From Cytophagaceae bacterium (GTDB lineage Bacteria; Bacteroidota; Bacteroidia; Cytophagales; Spirosomataceae): a stretch of 64,000 nt of DNA. Shown here piece after piece: positions 1 to 8,500 of the stretch. Every line of letters starts with the position of its first letter. Position 1 is the stretch's first letter. The stretch lies in contig JAIXWQ010000011.1 in the NCBI GenBank assembly GCA_027491195.1, forward strand, positions 248,001 to 312,000, given 5' to 3'. Both the position numbers and the translations under genes were made by a program. Below the pieces are notes generated by a model. It saw only the letters and a program-made list of their open reading frames with translations, had not been told where the DNA came from and ran no database searches.

Positions 1-241
1 CTAAACCCGCATTTTCCTCGCCAGCCTTAGCTAACATACGTGGTGAGTCTTTAGGCAAAGTCTTCAACCAAACGATTGAATTCTTATATGAACAGTGCTC
101 AGACCACATAACTGAGAAAATCGACAATTCGGTGAAATTAGGCTTGCGACCTAAAATCTCTTGAATGCGATCATACTCTTCGGGCAATAATCCTAATTTT
201 TTGGCTGTTTCGACGGTGGGAAGGGTTCCGATTGATTCCAC
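1..241 (-). CDS. purL: Phosphoribosylformylglycinamidine synthase PurL, N-terminal part (gene runs off the window)
   Basis: Reading leftward from 241, the first 80 residues match the N-terminus of the small (about 740 aa) PurL: a short helical start, then LGLLPEEYDRIQEILGRKPN, the signature FSVMWSEHCSYKNS around residues 47-60, and the beginning of the AGEENAG motif at the window edge. PurL catalyses the ATP-dependent fourth step of purine synthesis (FGAR to FGAM) with PurQ and PurS partners, which are not visible here. The start is GTG at 241-239, because the codon just before it is a TAA stop and the next in-frame ATG lies inside the conserved WSEHCSY region. A TATCTTTG -7 box 25 bp upstream supports this start. 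Only the N-terminus is present, so enzyme integrity cannot be judged. Confidence 0.93.
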   Translation of the reverse strand, partial: MESIGTLPTVETAKKLGLLPEEYDRIQEILGRKPNFTELSIFSVMWSEHCSYKNSIVWLKTLPKDSPRMLAKAGEENAGL

Positions 242-265
242 TTAATTGAGTTTAAAATTGAAATG

Positions 266-273
266 CAAAGATA
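266..273 (-). promoter_or_regulatory. Bacteroidota -7 box (TATCTTTG) for purL
   Basis: On the minus strand the octamer TATCTTTG matches TAnnTTTG exactly and lies 25 bp before the purL GTG. No TTG is seen at the -33 position; the left heptamer array of the 286-406 repeat starts only about 13 bp further upstream. Inference from consensus only. Confidence 0.45.
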
Positions 274-285
274 GGAAATCTTGCT

Positions 286-406
286 AAATGGTAAGTGGTA
301 AATGGTAAATGAAAAATGAATTTTTATTGAAACTTGACCCATGTACCATATACCATTCACCATTTACCATCCAATTCACCATTTATCATTCACCATTTAC
401 CATTTA
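286..406. repeat. Inverted heptanucleotide arrays, CCATTTA family (locus A)
   Basis: Left arm 286-318 is built of GTAARTG/GTAAATG units and right arm 339-406 of CCATTTA, CCATTCA, CCATATA and TCATTCA units, nearly all in a strict 7-bp register with one 4-base and one 8-base interruption near 367-378. The arms are reverse complements, so a transcript could fold into a long imperfect stem with a loop of about 20 bases. It lies between two minus-strand genes (the nucleotidyltransferase and purL), next to a perfect terminator hairpin. Same family as the array at 47121-47219. This accounts for most of the 242-443 gap. Confidence 0.8.
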
Positions 407-445
407 AAACAAAAGCCTGTGGTCTTAACCACAGGCTTTTGTTTT
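406..445 (-). terminator. Rho-independent terminator, perfect 18-bp stem
   Basis: Stem 406-423 pairs exactly with 428-445 around a CTTA loop; both flanks are A/T tracts, so it can work in either direction. It overlaps the stop codon of the nucleotidyltransferase gene (444-446) and should end that transcript before purL. Confidence 0.85.
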
Positions 446-1016
446 AAATCCCCCAATACTCCCGATCTTCCGGCACATCGACGTCCCGAAATTTATCAGA
501 AAAGTGAATGATTTCACACAGCATGGGATTTAAACGCCAGAATTTACCCAAACCCTGATCTCCACTCCAGTTTTTAAATAAGGGACGTAAAGCACTTGGG
601 ATTAATACGGGAGGCGAATTAACTCCTTGAAAGGAAGCGACAATGGCTCTTTCCGGATTAGCCAAGGAGATGATATTTTTCATGTGCGCATTCGTTAAAA
701 AAGGCAAATCGCACAATAATACGAGTACATCATTTGCTGAATCTATGGTTTTTAATCCTACTGACAAGGATTCCCCCATTCCTTTTTCCCAATTTTCAAT
801 CTCCACATAAGAAAGAGCGGGGAATTCTTTTTGTAATTTTTCGATGATGGCCACGGTTTGTTTTACCTCGGCTCCTAAACACACCACTACTTCCTGGCAA
901 ACACTGAAAGCGAGACGGATGGACCGTTCTAAGAGGCTTTGGCCCTGATAAACTAATAATTGTTTTGCTTCCCCTAAACGAGACGATGCGCCTGCCGCTA
1001 ATATTAATCCAGTCAT
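444..1016 (-). CDS. MobA-like NTP transferase (nucleotidyltransferase family protein)
   Basis: A 190-aa GT-A fold nucleotidyltransferase of the MobA/MocA type. The nucleotide-binding signature LILAAGASSRLGEAKQLL stands at the very N-terminus, followed by VLVLLCDLPFL (the metal-binding Asp-containing strand) near residue 100 and a SPPVLIPSALRPLF motif. Relatives transfer CMP or GMP to molybdenum cofactor, or act in sugar-nucleotide synthesis; the substrate here cannot be told, and no molybdoenzyme genes are nearby. I chose ATG at 1016 because family members begin at this point; a GTG at 1037 would add seven residues. The gene ends in a strong terminator and is transcribed divergently from the methyltransferase at 1083. 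Confidence 0.85.
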   Translation of the reverse strand: MTGLILAAGASSRLGEAKQLLVYQGQSLLERSIRLAFSVCQEVVVCLGAEVKQTVAIIEKLQKEFPALSYVEIENWEKGMGESLSVGLKTIDSANDVLVLLCDLPFLTNAHMKNIISLANPERAIVASFQGVNSPPVLIPSALRPLFKNWSGDQGLGKFWRLNPMLCEIIHFSDKFRDVDVPEDREYWGI

Positions 1017-1082
1017 CTGATATTTATTCAATTTCACTAATTTAAATAAAAATAATCAAAGCAGAGGTGCTAATTTTAGGGG

Positions 1083-2246
1083 ATGCTTCTAGAAACTGAA
1101 ATTCAATTTATACAAGAGAATCTCCATCGAGATCCTGTCGCGATTGCCTTAGAAGCATCGAAATACCCTGATTTAGATGTTCCTAAATTAGTAGGCCAAA
1201 TAAAAGCCAGACAAAAACTCAAAGACAAAATGCCTCAATGGGTAGCCAATACCCAGGTGTTTTTCCCTCCTTCTTTGGCATTAGAACAATCCTCCTCGGA
1301 AGAAACGGCGCACTATAAAGCTAGTCTTGTAAAAGGTAAAATTGTCGATTTAACAGGTGGAATGGGATTAGATTCCTATGCCTTTGCTCGAGCAGGTTGC
1401 GAAGTCGATTACCTAGAAAGGCAAGCGGATTTAGCACAAATCACGGCCTATAATCACCAACAACTGAATGCAGGTCGTATTAGACATCACGCGACGGATA
1501 GTCTTACCTGGCTAGAGCAACAGAAAGACACGTTTGATTTCCTCTACGTAGACCCAGCCAGAAGAGATAAAGCAGGAAATAAAGTGGTTTTGTTACAAGA
1601 TTGTGAACCGAATGCCATCGAATTAATCCCTCATATCTCTGAAAAGACCAGTTTGTTGATAAAAACAAGCCCTCTCCTCGATATAGAAAGAGCCATAAAA
1701 GAATTGGAGGGGGTAGAAAAAGTCTATGTCATTTGTATCAAAAATGAGGTAAAAGAGTTGCTTTTTCTCAAAACGAATAATTCTTCAGAGGATCCAGAAA
1801 TCAGCATTATTGAATTGAATCAAGAAAATCCGCTTCTTTTCATGGCAAAAAAATCAAGTGAAACGCAATCGGATATCAAATTCAGTAAATGCAAAAACTA
1901 CCTATATGAACCACATGCGGGTATTCTAAAAGGTGGATTCTTCAAGACTGTAAGCGCAAGTGTCACGAAGATTGCTCCTAATACACATCTCTATACATCT
2001 GAAGAGGCAGATACTAAATTCCCTGGTAGAGCGTTTCAGGTGATAGCAGAAGGTTCTTTGGAAAAAAAATGGTTACAAGATGTGCTGCCAGGGAAAAAAG
2101 CGAATATCTCTACGCGTAATTTTCCCATCAATGCGGACGAAATTCGAAAGAAATTCCAGCTAAAAGACGGTGGAGAATTTACACTTTTTGCTTTCCGTGA
2201 TTTTTCTAACAAAAACAGGGTTGTCCTAGCTAAAAAAATCTCCTAA
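1083..2246 (+). CDS. THUMP-like domain class I SAM-dependent methyltransferase
   Basis: A 387-aa protein with a Rossmann methyltransferase core: motif I is VDLTGGMGLDSYAFA (residues 88-102) and the catalytic-region motif is YVDPARRD (155-162). The C-terminal third, containing YEPHAGILKGGFFKTV and a FPGRAFQV stretch, matches the THUMP-like/ferredoxin-like domain typical of Bacteroidota proteins related to PG1098. The DPAR motif resembles those of RNA or DNA base methyltransferases, so an RNA substrate is plausible but unproven. It is the first gene of a plus-strand run that ends at 4904. Confidence 0.82.
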   Translation: MLLETEIQFIQENLHRDPVAIALEASKYPDLDVPKLVGQIKARQKLKDKMPQWVANTQVFFPPSLALEQSSSEETAHYKASLVKGKIVDLTGGMGLDSYAFARAGCEVDYLERQADLAQITAYNHQQLNAGRIRHHATDSLTWLEQQKDTFDFLYVDPARRDKAGNKVVLLQDCEPNAIELIPHISEKTSLLIKTSPLLDIERAIKELEGVEKVYVICIKNEVKELLFLKTNNSSEDPEISIIELNQENPLLFMAKKSSETQSDIKFSKCKNYLYEPHAGILKGGFFKTVSASVTKIAPNTHLYTSEEADTKFPGRAFQVIAEGSLEKKWLQDVLPGKKANISTRNFPINADEIRKKFQLKDGGEFTLFAFRDFSNKNRVVLAKKIS

Positions 2247-2268
2247 CTTTAATAAAAAATTCGTCTCT

Positions 2269-2940
2269 ATGAAAAAGATCCTGGTTCTACTTCTACTTTC
2301 AATCGGCAGCTTCTCTGCTAAGGCACAAGTTTTCACAGGTATGTCTGAAGTAGATAAATCTAAAAAAGAAGGAGTCTACACCTTTGTGAATACACAAGAA
2401 AAGTATGCGAGAGCTAGCTGGAAAGCGTATTTATCTAAATTTGGTAAAGTAGTAGAGGGGAAAAATGGCACGTATGCGAGTTCTGATATTCAGATTGCGA
2501 GCATCTCAGACAAGCCTTTAACGGTGGTCTCGAAAGTTTCGGAAGAGAATAAAAAAGTAAAATTATTCATTTCCATCGCGACTGGTGCGGATGAATACAT
2601 TCAAACTGGGCATGCTAAGTTAAGCGAAGCAAGCACTTGGATTGAGGATTTCATCAAAATTGTTGATTTAGAAGAAGGGGTCAGAGTGGAAGAAAACAAA
2701 TTAGCTGAACTTATCGCCGCACAAGCTAAAAACAGTAAGCAAGCCGAGCGTTTGATTCGTGAATTAGACTCAAATGCGCGTCAAATAAATAATTTAGAAG
2801 AGCGCCTAAAGGAAGCTAAAATTGACAAGGAGAAGATTCTTACGAATCAATTGCAGAATAAATTAGACCAAAAGACGAAAGAGGGCGAAATTGCAACACA
2901 AAAACTAGCGGTAGAAGCAGCAAAACAAAAGATTAAATGA
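2269..2940 (+). CDS. Secreted or periplasmic protein with C-terminal coiled coil, function unknown
   Basis: A 223-aa protein with a clear signal peptide (MKKILVLLLLSIGSFSAKAQ, cleavage after residue 20). Residues 21-130 form a small globular region that I cannot assign to a family; residues 140-223 are strongly charged and heptad-like (EERLKEAKIDKEKIL, QNKLDQKTKEGEIATQ), suggesting a coiled coil. It follows the methyltransferase by 22 bp and overlaps the next gene by four bases (ATGA), so the two secreted proteins are probably co-translated. Confidence 0.7.
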   Translation: MKKILVLLLLSIGSFSAKAQVFTGMSEVDKSKKEGVYTFVNTQEKYARASWKAYLSKFGKVVEGKNGTYASSDIQIASISDKPLTVVSKVSEENKKVKLFISIATGADEYIQTGHAKLSEASTWIEDFIKIVDLEEGVRVEENKLAELIAAQAKNSKQAERLIRELDSNARQINNLEERLKEAKIDKEKILTNQLQNKLDQKTKEGEIATQKLAVEAAKQKIK

Positions 2941-3212
2941 AAAAAGGATTCATCGGAATTTTAACGATTCTATTTTTCTGCAGTTTTGGTCGTGTAGAAT
3001 ATTCTGCCCTAAACCCGAAGGCGAAAACGATACAAACAGATTCGTCTGCAAAAATGATGGCAAGCAAACCACAGAGAATTGTTTCGCGAGAAGAAGGTAG
3101 TCCGGATCAGGATGTTTCTGATACGACGGAAGAGCAAATAAGCGTTGCAAAATACATTGCCTCGGGCATTAAATTATTGTTTGCGACGCTGCTTAAACTT
3201 TTGGTAGCCTAA
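2937..3212 (+). CDS. Small secreted/membrane protein, function unknown
   Basis: A 91-aa protein starting inside the stop codon of the upstream gene (ATGA). It has an N-terminal hydrophobic segment (GFIGILTILFFCSFG; the Cys at residue 15 could be a lipidation site, but the context is weak), a polar middle part rich in S, D and E, and a C-terminal hydrophobic stretch IASGIKLLFATLLKLLVA. I recognise no family. The tight spacing on both sides (4-base overlap before, 1 base after) supports it as a real operon member. Confidence 0.6.
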   Translation: MKKGFIGILTILFFCSFGRVEYSALNPKAKTIQTDSSAKMMASKPQRIVSREEGSPDQDVSDTTEEQISVAKYIASGIKLLFATLLKLLVA

Positions 3213-3213
3213 T

Positions 3214-3663
3214 ATGCTATCCTTCACCCTCTCCAGCCCCGTAAAGGCTCCCCTCTCTCACATAAAGGAACATTTTACTTCCGACTTATTACTGAAATTA
3301 TCGCCCCCTTTTCCTCAAGTTTCATTGGAAAGATTTGATGGATGTAAAAAAGACGATCAGGTAATTCTGAAAATCAATCTACTCCTGACCAAGCTCACCT
3401 GGAGCTCACTGATTACAGCAGAAAATGACACGCCTGAAGAATGGCATTTTGTCGATGAAGGAGTTGAAATGCCGTTTGGTCTGCGTTTTTGGAGACACAA
3501 GCACCGGGTAATTGAGGTAAACCCACTTCATAGCCTGATTATCGATGAAATTTCCTTTGATACGGGAATGTCGTTTTTGAATTACCTACTTTTCCCTTTT
3601 CTTTGGGGAATGATTTTTTACCGTAAACCTCTTTATAAAAAATACTTATCCCTCATCAGCTAA
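3214..3663 (+). CDS. SRPBCC-family ligand-binding-like protein
   Basis: A 149-aa protein with the spacing and motifs of the START/SRPBCC fold seen in many Bacteroidota: an early helix (FTSDLLLKLSPPFPQVSLERFDGCKKDDQ), a central strand set, then WHFVDEGVEMPFGLRFWRHKH, IIDEISFDTGM, and a hydrophobic end with FPFLWGMIFYRKPLYKKYL. No signal peptide, so cytoplasmic. Ligand unknown. It begins one base after the upstream stop and ends two bases before the symporter start. Confidence 0.65.
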   Translation: MLSFTLSSPVKAPLSHIKEHFTSDLLLKLSPPFPQVSLERFDGCKKDDQVILKINLLLTKLTWSSLITAENDTPEEWHFVDEGVEMPFGLRFWRHKHRVIEVNPLHSLIIDEISFDTGMSFLNYLLFPFLWGMIFYRKPLYKKYLSLIS

Positions 3664-3665
3664 AA

Positions 3666-4904
3666 ATGAAATTAACCTTAACGAATAAAATCATCATTGG
3701 ATTTATCCTTGGCCTAGTGCTAGGAGAATTCTTCTTCCTTTATTTTGCTCCAGAAGTTAGCCACGATTTAGGGGCTAAGGTTCAAATCGTTTCTAAGATA
3801 TTCTTACGCCTCATCAAAATGATTGTAGGTCCCTTGGTGTTCTGTACACTGGTAGTGGGAATTGCGAAATTGGGTGATTTCAAGGCTGTAGGCCGGATTG
3901 GTATTAAAACGATCGGTTATTTCTATTTTGCGACCATTCTTTCCTTAGTAACAGGACTTGTGGTGGTGAACATTACACAACCTGGAAGTCTTCAAAGTTG
4001 GCCTAAACCCGCTGCAGGCACAGAAACGGGCATCGATTCCTCGAAAGCCAAAACTATGGAAGACTTCATCTTGCATATTTTTCCGGATAGCTTTTTCAAG
4101 GCTTTAGCGGAAAATGAAATTCTGCAAATTGTGATCTTCTCCCTTTTCTTTGGCGTTGCTTTAGGTTCTATTGGTGAGGTGGGAAAACGTTTGATTCACG
4201 TGATTGAAAACCTAGCAGAGGTCATCTTTAAAATGGTGAATTATGTAATGGAGGTGGCACCCTACGCCGTATTTGCTGCTATGACGACAGTTGTGGCTAA
4301 TAAAGGTTTAAGCATTTTGATCAGCTATGGCTACTTGATGTTGTGTTTCATGGGTGGCCTATTATTCTTTACCGTTGTGATCTTGTGGATCATTTGTATC
4401 GTGAATGGCATCCCTTATTGGAAACTATTAAAAGAGTTAAAAGAAGCTTTACTAATCTCCTTTTCGACGGCTAGTTCTGAGGCGTCCTTCCCACAAACCA
4501 TTGCTGCATTAGAGAAATTCGGATGTAGCAGACGTATTGTAGGCTTTGTATTGCCACTTGGTTATAGCTTTAATTTAGATGGCTCTATGTTATATATGAC
4601 CTTCGCCACTGGATTTATTGCGCAAGCTTATGGCGTTCATTTAAGTTTAGAACAACAAATCACGATGTTATTAACCTTGATGATTACGTCCAAAGGTATC
4701 GCAGGTGTACCTCGCGCCTCCTTAGTGATCATTGCCGGAACATTAACCATGTTCAATCTACCAGCCGAAGGAATTGCCCTTTTACTAGGTGTAGATCCTT
4801 TCTTAGATATGGGTAGAACGGTAACTTCTGTTGCTGGAAACGGAGTAGCGACTTGCGTGGTATCGAAGTGGGAAGGAGAATTTAATCCGCCTTTGGCTGA
4901 TTAA
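3666..4904 (+). CDS. Dicarboxylate/amino acid:cation symporter (DAACS family)
   Basis: A 412-aa inner-membrane transporter of the GltP/DctA family that couples uptake of dicarboxylates or acidic amino acids to protons or sodium. Visible family marks are the hairpin-1 serine-rich motif STASSEASFP, the TM7 motif SFNLDGSMLY (NMDGT-like), the hairpin-2 SKGIAGVPRASL, and the terminal VDPFLDMGRTVTSVAGNGVAT. About eight membrane segments can be traced. Last gene of the 1083-4904 run; its end overlaps the convergent permease by 23 bp. A second family member lies at 39249-40511 next to malic enzyme; this copy has no such clue to its substrate. Confidence 0.9.
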   Translation: MKLTLTNKIIIGFILGLVLGEFFFLYFAPEVSHDLGAKVQIVSKIFLRLIKMIVGPLVFCTLVVGIAKLGDFKAVGRIGIKTIGYFYFATILSLVTGLVVVNITQPGSLQSWPKPAAGTETGIDSSKAKTMEDFILHIFPDSFFKALAENEILQIVIFSLFFGVALGSIGEVGKRLIHVIENLAEVIFKMVNYVMEVAPYAVFAAMTTVVANKGLSILISYGYLMLCFMGGLLFFTVVILWIICIVNGIPYWKLLKELKEALLISFSTASSEASFPQTIAALEKFGCSRRIVGFVLPLGYSFNLDGSMLYMTFATGFIAQAYGVHLSLEQQITMLLTLMITSKGIAGVPRASLVIIAGTLTMFNLPAEGIALLLGVDPFLDMGRTVTSVAGNGVATCVVSKWEGEFNPPLAD

Positions 4905-6117
4905 AAGTCATTTGAACCGCTTTTCGAGCCGGTATGATTGAGGCCAAAAAAGTAATGACAATCACCACTAGAGCGGTCATCAGAAAATCAAGCCATTCCA
5001 TTTGAATAGGATAGGCATCAATTAAAGCGTTCGGGATTCCCAAAGGGATAATTCCGAACGTTTGTTGTATCCAGCCCAAAGTAAATCCGAGTCCCATCCC
5101 AACCACTGCCCCTGAGAAACTGATAAATAGGCCCACCAATAAGAAAATACGCAGTAACTGACGTTGCGTAATTCCCATAGCCAACAAGGTTCTCAAGTCC
5201 TTTCTTTTCTCAATCACAAGAAGCGATAAGGCATAAAAAAGCGTAAAGGAGGCAATGCCCATAATAAAGGCCATTAGAATAAAGACAAACAGTTTTTCAA
5301 TCTTGATGGCTCGTAATAATATGGCGTGCTGTTGATCCCTTGTTTGGACCCCAAAATTCGAACCTAAGATCTGCTGAATACTTTGTTGAACTTGAACCTC
5401 ATTTACTCCCTCCTCTAACATAATATCAAAACGAGAAACCGCAGCTGAATCAGACAAAGTCAATTCACGCATCCATTGCAAGGGGACTAGAATTTGTTGA
5501 TTATCAAACGTTTGTTCTACTTGCAATACTGCAGAAGGGAAAAAAGCCTTCTGATTAGCGGCATCTTGTGTTATTTGAAAATTAGCTAAGGCTTTTTGAT
5601 TCGGATACCAGGCTTCAATCGGATGAAAACTATCCTCAAAATTCATCCCCATCGCCATAAACACACCCGCACCCACCATTCCAAAAGGATGACCCTCATA
5701 ATCCACTAAATATTCGCCATCCACCACCTGATTTTTCAATCGTTTAGAAGCAATAAAGGAGGAATCAATTCCCTTTAAAGTAACGACTAGTTGCTTGCCA
5801 TTGTACCGAATTAAGGCTTGATCCTCTAAAATGGGTTGGATAGAACGGACACCAGGAATTTTAGCTATGGAGTTTAGCTGAGTGGCTTGAAATGAAAAAC
5901 GCGAATCGGTTTTGGAAACAATGGTTAAATCGGGATCAAATGTTTTGAATAAGCCTTTTTGGAAATCCTCTAAACCATTAAATACGGATAATATGAGCAC
6001 TAATGCCATCACCTCTACTCCCACCCCGATCATCGAGATGCGGGAAATTAAGGTGATAAAACTCGCCTTAAATGGGGAAAAAAAATACCTTTTCGCAACA
6101 AATAAGGAAATACTCAT
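4882..6117 (-). CDS. LolC/LolE-type ABC transporter permease (FtsX/MacB fold)
   Basis: A 411-aa inner-membrane protein: one N-terminal transmembrane helix (about 20-50), a large periplasmic domain, and three C-terminal helices (about 270-400) with the FtsX signature region EKRKDLRTLLAMGITQRQL. This is the lipoprotein-releasing permease layout (LolC/E); in Bacteroidota such proteins are probable lipoprotein exporters, but no ATPase gene is beside it. Four bases separate it from rbfA upstream, so the two are likely cotranscribed. A second permease of the same type is at 34232-35440. Confidence 0.85.
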   Translation of the reverse strand: MSISLFVAKRYFFSPFKASFITLISRISMIGVGVEVMALVLILSVFNGLEDFQKGLFKTFDPDLTIVSKTDSRFSFQATQLNSIAKIPGVRSIQPILEDQALIRYNGKQLVVTLKGIDSSFIASKRLKNQVVDGEYLVDYEGHPFGMVGAGVFMAMGMNFEDSFHPIEAWYPNQKALANFQITQDAANQKAFFPSAVLQVEQTFDNQQILVPLQWMRELTLSDSAAVSRFDIMLEEGVNEVQVQQSIQQILGSNFGVQTRDQQHAILLRAIKIEKLFVFILMAFIMGIASFTLFYALSLLVIEKRKDLRTLLAMGITQRQLLRIFLLVGLFISFSGAVVGMGLGFTLGWIQQTFGIIPLGIPNALIDAYPIQMEWLDFLMTALVVIVITFLASIIPARKAVQMTFNQPKAD

Positions 6118-6120
6118 CTT

Positions 6121-6516
6121 TTAATCAATTTCGTCAGCCACCCGATTAGGCACCTCTCCATCTGCCGGAGGAATAACTAATCCTTCGAATAGCGCTTCAA
6201 TTTTAGCAGCATATTCCGCGGTATCGTCTAAGAAGAAAACTAAATTAGGAATAATACGCACCTGCTTACGAATGCGATTCGCTAGGGCATTGCGAATGGC
6301 CTTATTTCGGATTTCTAATTCATCCATCACAGCCTCCCGATCATCAATCAACAAAAAACTTAAATAGCAACGCGCCACAGATAAATCCGGACTGATTTTC
6401 ACTTCAGTCACCGTAACCATTCCTTTTCCAAAAATCTCTTTGAATTCTTTTTGAAAAATATCACTTAAATCTTTCTGTATTTGACGGCCAAATTTTTGCT
6501 GACGCTTCGTATCCAT
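6121..6516 (-). CDS. rbfA: Ribosome-binding factor A
   Basis: A 131-aa KH-like protein. MDTKRQQKFGRQIQKDLSDI is the usual N-terminus, followed by the core VTVTEVKISPDLSVARCYLSF and the RIRKQVRIIPNLVFFLDDTAEYAAKIEALF end. RbfA binds the 30S subunit and helps late 16S rRNA maturation. The start is ATG at 6516: an upstream in-frame TTG (6564) would add 16 residues foreign to the family and would place the perfect hairpin at 6535-6560 within the coding region. Followed at 4 bp by the LolC/E-like permease. Confidence 0.93.
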   Translation of the reverse strand: MDTKRQQKFGRQIQKDLSDIFQKEFKEIFGKGMVTVTEVKISPDLSVARCYLSFLLIDDREAVMDELEIRNKAIRNALANRIRKQVRIIPNLVFFLDDTAEYAAKIEALFEGLVIPPADGEVPNRVADEID

Positions 6517-6534
6517 GCTTGCTCTAATTTTAAA

Positions 6535-6560
6535 AGGTGTTTTTATCACAAAAAACACCT
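6535..6560 (-). other. Perfect 10-bp hairpin in the rbfA leader
   Basis: AGGTGTTTTT (6535-6544) and AAAAACACCT (6551-6560) pair exactly around a 6-base loop, 18 bases upstream of the rbfA ATG. On the minus strand it is followed by a short T/A run, so it could be a 5'-UTR structure or a weak attenuator. Confidence 0.45.
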
Positions 6561-6617
6561 GCAAATTTCATAATAATAATTGGAATCACCGTAATTTAGG
6601 GCTTCGTTTAGCTAAAT

Positions 6618-7985
6618 ATGTTGCAATTTATTAAATCCAATAGCCTGATCTCCATCCTACTTTTTTGTCTTGTAGGGGGATTTTTAGCATTTGTGCAGAC
6701 TCAGCAGGGATTTACCTATTTTCCATGGGAAATTAAAAACTATTTAATTGGCCAAAAGTTAAACCAAGGGTTCAGGCTTTACAAAGACATTCGAGATAAT
6801 ACGGGACCCTTTGCAACGGGATTCTATCAATTACTTGATTTTTTTTCGTTCTCCATTTCCGCTAACCCCTACATTGCTTTTTCCATCATCTGCCTTCAGG
6901 CCTATCTTTTTCAGCGTTGTATTTTACAGTTTGATTTGATGCCGAAATTGGGCGGATTGGCTTTTGGAATCTATCTGCTTTTATTTCATCTGACAAGAGA
7001 ATTTTACGTACCAGATCCTGCCTTACTGGGATTAACCTTTCTGTTATTAACCTGGAGGGAAATCATTCAGCAGCAAAAAACTTTATTAGTTAATGACCGC
7101 GTATTTTTAGTTGGGGTCTACCTAGCCACAGCCACCTTGTTATTCCCTGCCTATTTCTGGGTTTTACCTTGGGCTATTTTGAGTTTGTTATTTTATTCAG
7201 GTATCAGCATTCGACAAATTATTCTCGTACTGATCGGCTATCTATTTGTCATCACCATAACAAGTTTAGTCTTTTCTTTCCGCGGAAACCTCCCCTATTT
7301 ATGGCAGGTTTACCGTCAATCGCTCTTCACCTTTCAGCTGATTTCTTGGGAAGAAAGCAAGCGAGTATTGCTGACCTTTGCCCCGGCCTTCCTGTTAGGA
7401 ATTTGGGGTTTATACAAAGTAGTGGGGAATCCCAAAATTAGAGCACATGCCCAGAAAGCACAGCAGACGACCATTATCTGGTTTTTCTTTAGCTTTCTTT
7501 CCATGGCTAATTTCCCTGCCTTTCACCGCATCAACTTCGTGATCTTATTGCCTCCTTTGGCCTATTTTGGATTAAATATCTTCTATGTGATCAAAAAGAA
7601 TTGGCAGAAAGAACTCGTTTTCGTGCTACTAGTTGCCTCGGTATTTATTCTCGCAAAACAAGACTACAAGGAAGGTGAAATGACGATTAAACAGAAGCCT
7701 CTATTATCCATTAGTGGCCAAAAATTGCTTGTATTAGGTCCAGAGATACACGAATACTTGCACAATGAAATGGCTGGACCATTTGTGAATTGGGAATTGG
7801 CTAAACCTTTATTAAGTCAATTGAATTCCTATAAAAACGTCATCACGGTTCAGGAATATTTTGCTAAGGATCAACCCACCTATATCTACGATTCTGAAGG
7901 TTATTTACCCAAAATTGGGCAGCATCTTCCTTCTATCACGCAACAATACGTATTAGTGAGTCCTAAACTTTACCGTAAAAAATAG
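6618..7985 (+). CDS. Multi-span membrane protein, GT-C glycosyltransferase-like
   Basis: A 455-aa protein with roughly ten hydrophobic helices and a C-terminal soluble part of about 100 residues. After the first helix comes LNQGFRLYKDIRDNTGPFA, which matches the periplasmic acidic loop of GT-C enzymes (Y-x-D-x-x-D followed by G-P). Such enzymes use lipid-linked sugars at the periplasmic face. The assignment rests on that motif and topology only; acceptor and donor are unknown. It is transcribed divergently from rbfA and meets rpiB tail to tail with a one-base gap. Confidence 0.6.
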   Translation: MLQFIKSNSLISILLFCLVGGFLAFVQTQQGFTYFPWEIKNYLIGQKLNQGFRLYKDIRDNTGPFATGFYQLLDFFSFSISANPYIAFSIICLQAYLFQRCILQFDLMPKLGGLAFGIYLLLFHLTREFYVPDPALLGLTFLLLTWREIIQQQKTLLVNDRVFLVGVYLATATLLFPAYFWVLPWAILSLLFYSGISIRQIILVLIGYLFVITITSLVFSFRGNLPYLWQVYRQSLFTFQLISWEESKRVLLTFAPAFLLGIWGLYKVVGNPKIRAHAQKAQQTTIIWFFFSFLSMANFPAFHRINFVILLPPLAYFGLNIFYVIKKNWQKELVFVLLVASVFILAKQDYKEGEMTIKQKPLLSISGQKLLVLGPEIHEYLHNEMAGPFVNWELAKPLLSQLNSYKNVITVQEYFAKDQPTYIYDSEGYLPKIGQHLPSITQQYVLVSPKLYRKK

Positions 7986-7986
7986 C

Positions 7987-8430
7987 TTAACAACAAGAAA
8001 TCTTGTTCACGCGGCCTTGATGACGACCTCCCTCAAAAGGAGTATCTAAAAATACCTGTAAACAAGCTTTGGCTTCTTCTAAAGAGATGAAGCGAACGGG
8101 TAAACACAATACATTCGCATCATTGTGTTGACGAACTAAGGCAGCTACCTCCGTATTCCAGGCTAAACCTGCGCGGATTCCTTGGTGCTTATTCGCCGTG
8201 ATAGCTACCCCATTAGCACTACCACATAATAATAAACCAAAACTTACCTCTCCTTTTTCCACTGCATCTGCGACTGGGTGTGCAAAATCTGGATAGTCTA
8301 CAGAATCAGCTGAATAGGTGCCACAGTCTTTCACCGTGATACCTTTGGCCTCTAAAAAAGAGATCAAATCATTCTTGTAATCAAAACCAGCGTGGTCACC
8401 GCCTACTGCAAAACTTAAAGGAGCATTCAT
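7987..8430 (-). CDS. rpiB: RpiB/LacAB-family sugar-phosphate isomerase (ribose-5-phosphate isomerase B)
   Basis: A 147-aa protein of typical RpiB length. It shows AVGGDHAGFDYK at the N-terminus (D12, H13), the catalytic cysteine C69 in LLCGSANGVAITANK, and the RQHNDANVLCLPVRFI strand. RpiB interconverts ribose-5-phosphate and ribulose-5-phosphate in the pentose phosphate pathway. Its promoter (TACCTTTG at 8453-8460) lies in the short divergent region shared with the LOG-family gene. Confidence 0.92.
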   Translation of the reverse strand: MNAPLSFAVGGDHAGFDYKNDLISFLEAKGITVKDCGTYSADSVDYPDFAHPVADAVEKGEVSFGLLLCGSANGVAITANKHQGIRAGLAWNTEVAALVRQHNDANVLCLPVRFISLEEAKACLQVFLDTPFEGGRHQGRVNKISCC

Positions 8431-8452
8431 TAATTTATGATTTATTTATTTG

Positions 8453-8460
8453 CAAAGGTA
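8453..8460 (-). promoter_or_regulatory. -7 box TACCTTTG for rpiB
   Basis: Exact TAnnTTTG match on the minus strand, 22 bp before the rpiB ATG. A minus-strand TTG occurs 25 bp upstream, slightly beyond the usual spacing. For the divergent gene, a plus-strand TTG (8450-8452) followed after 21 bp by TACATTTA (8474-8481) is a one-mismatch candidate. Confidence 0.45.
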
Positions 8461-8500
8461 AAAGGATTAGTCCTACATTTAGGAAACAATTTTGAAAATT

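Noticed and set aside
3666-4904. Duplicate of the symporter at 39249
   Set aside because: Same family, but motifs and sequence differ throughout, so these are old paralogues and not a recent duplication.
5912-6124. Small plus-strand frame inside the permease gene
   Set aside because: Antisense shadow of a conserved transmembrane protein with no recognisable features.
6517-6564. N-terminal extension of RbfA from a TTG codon
   Set aside because: The 16 extra residues do not fit the family and would be encoded through a perfect hairpin.
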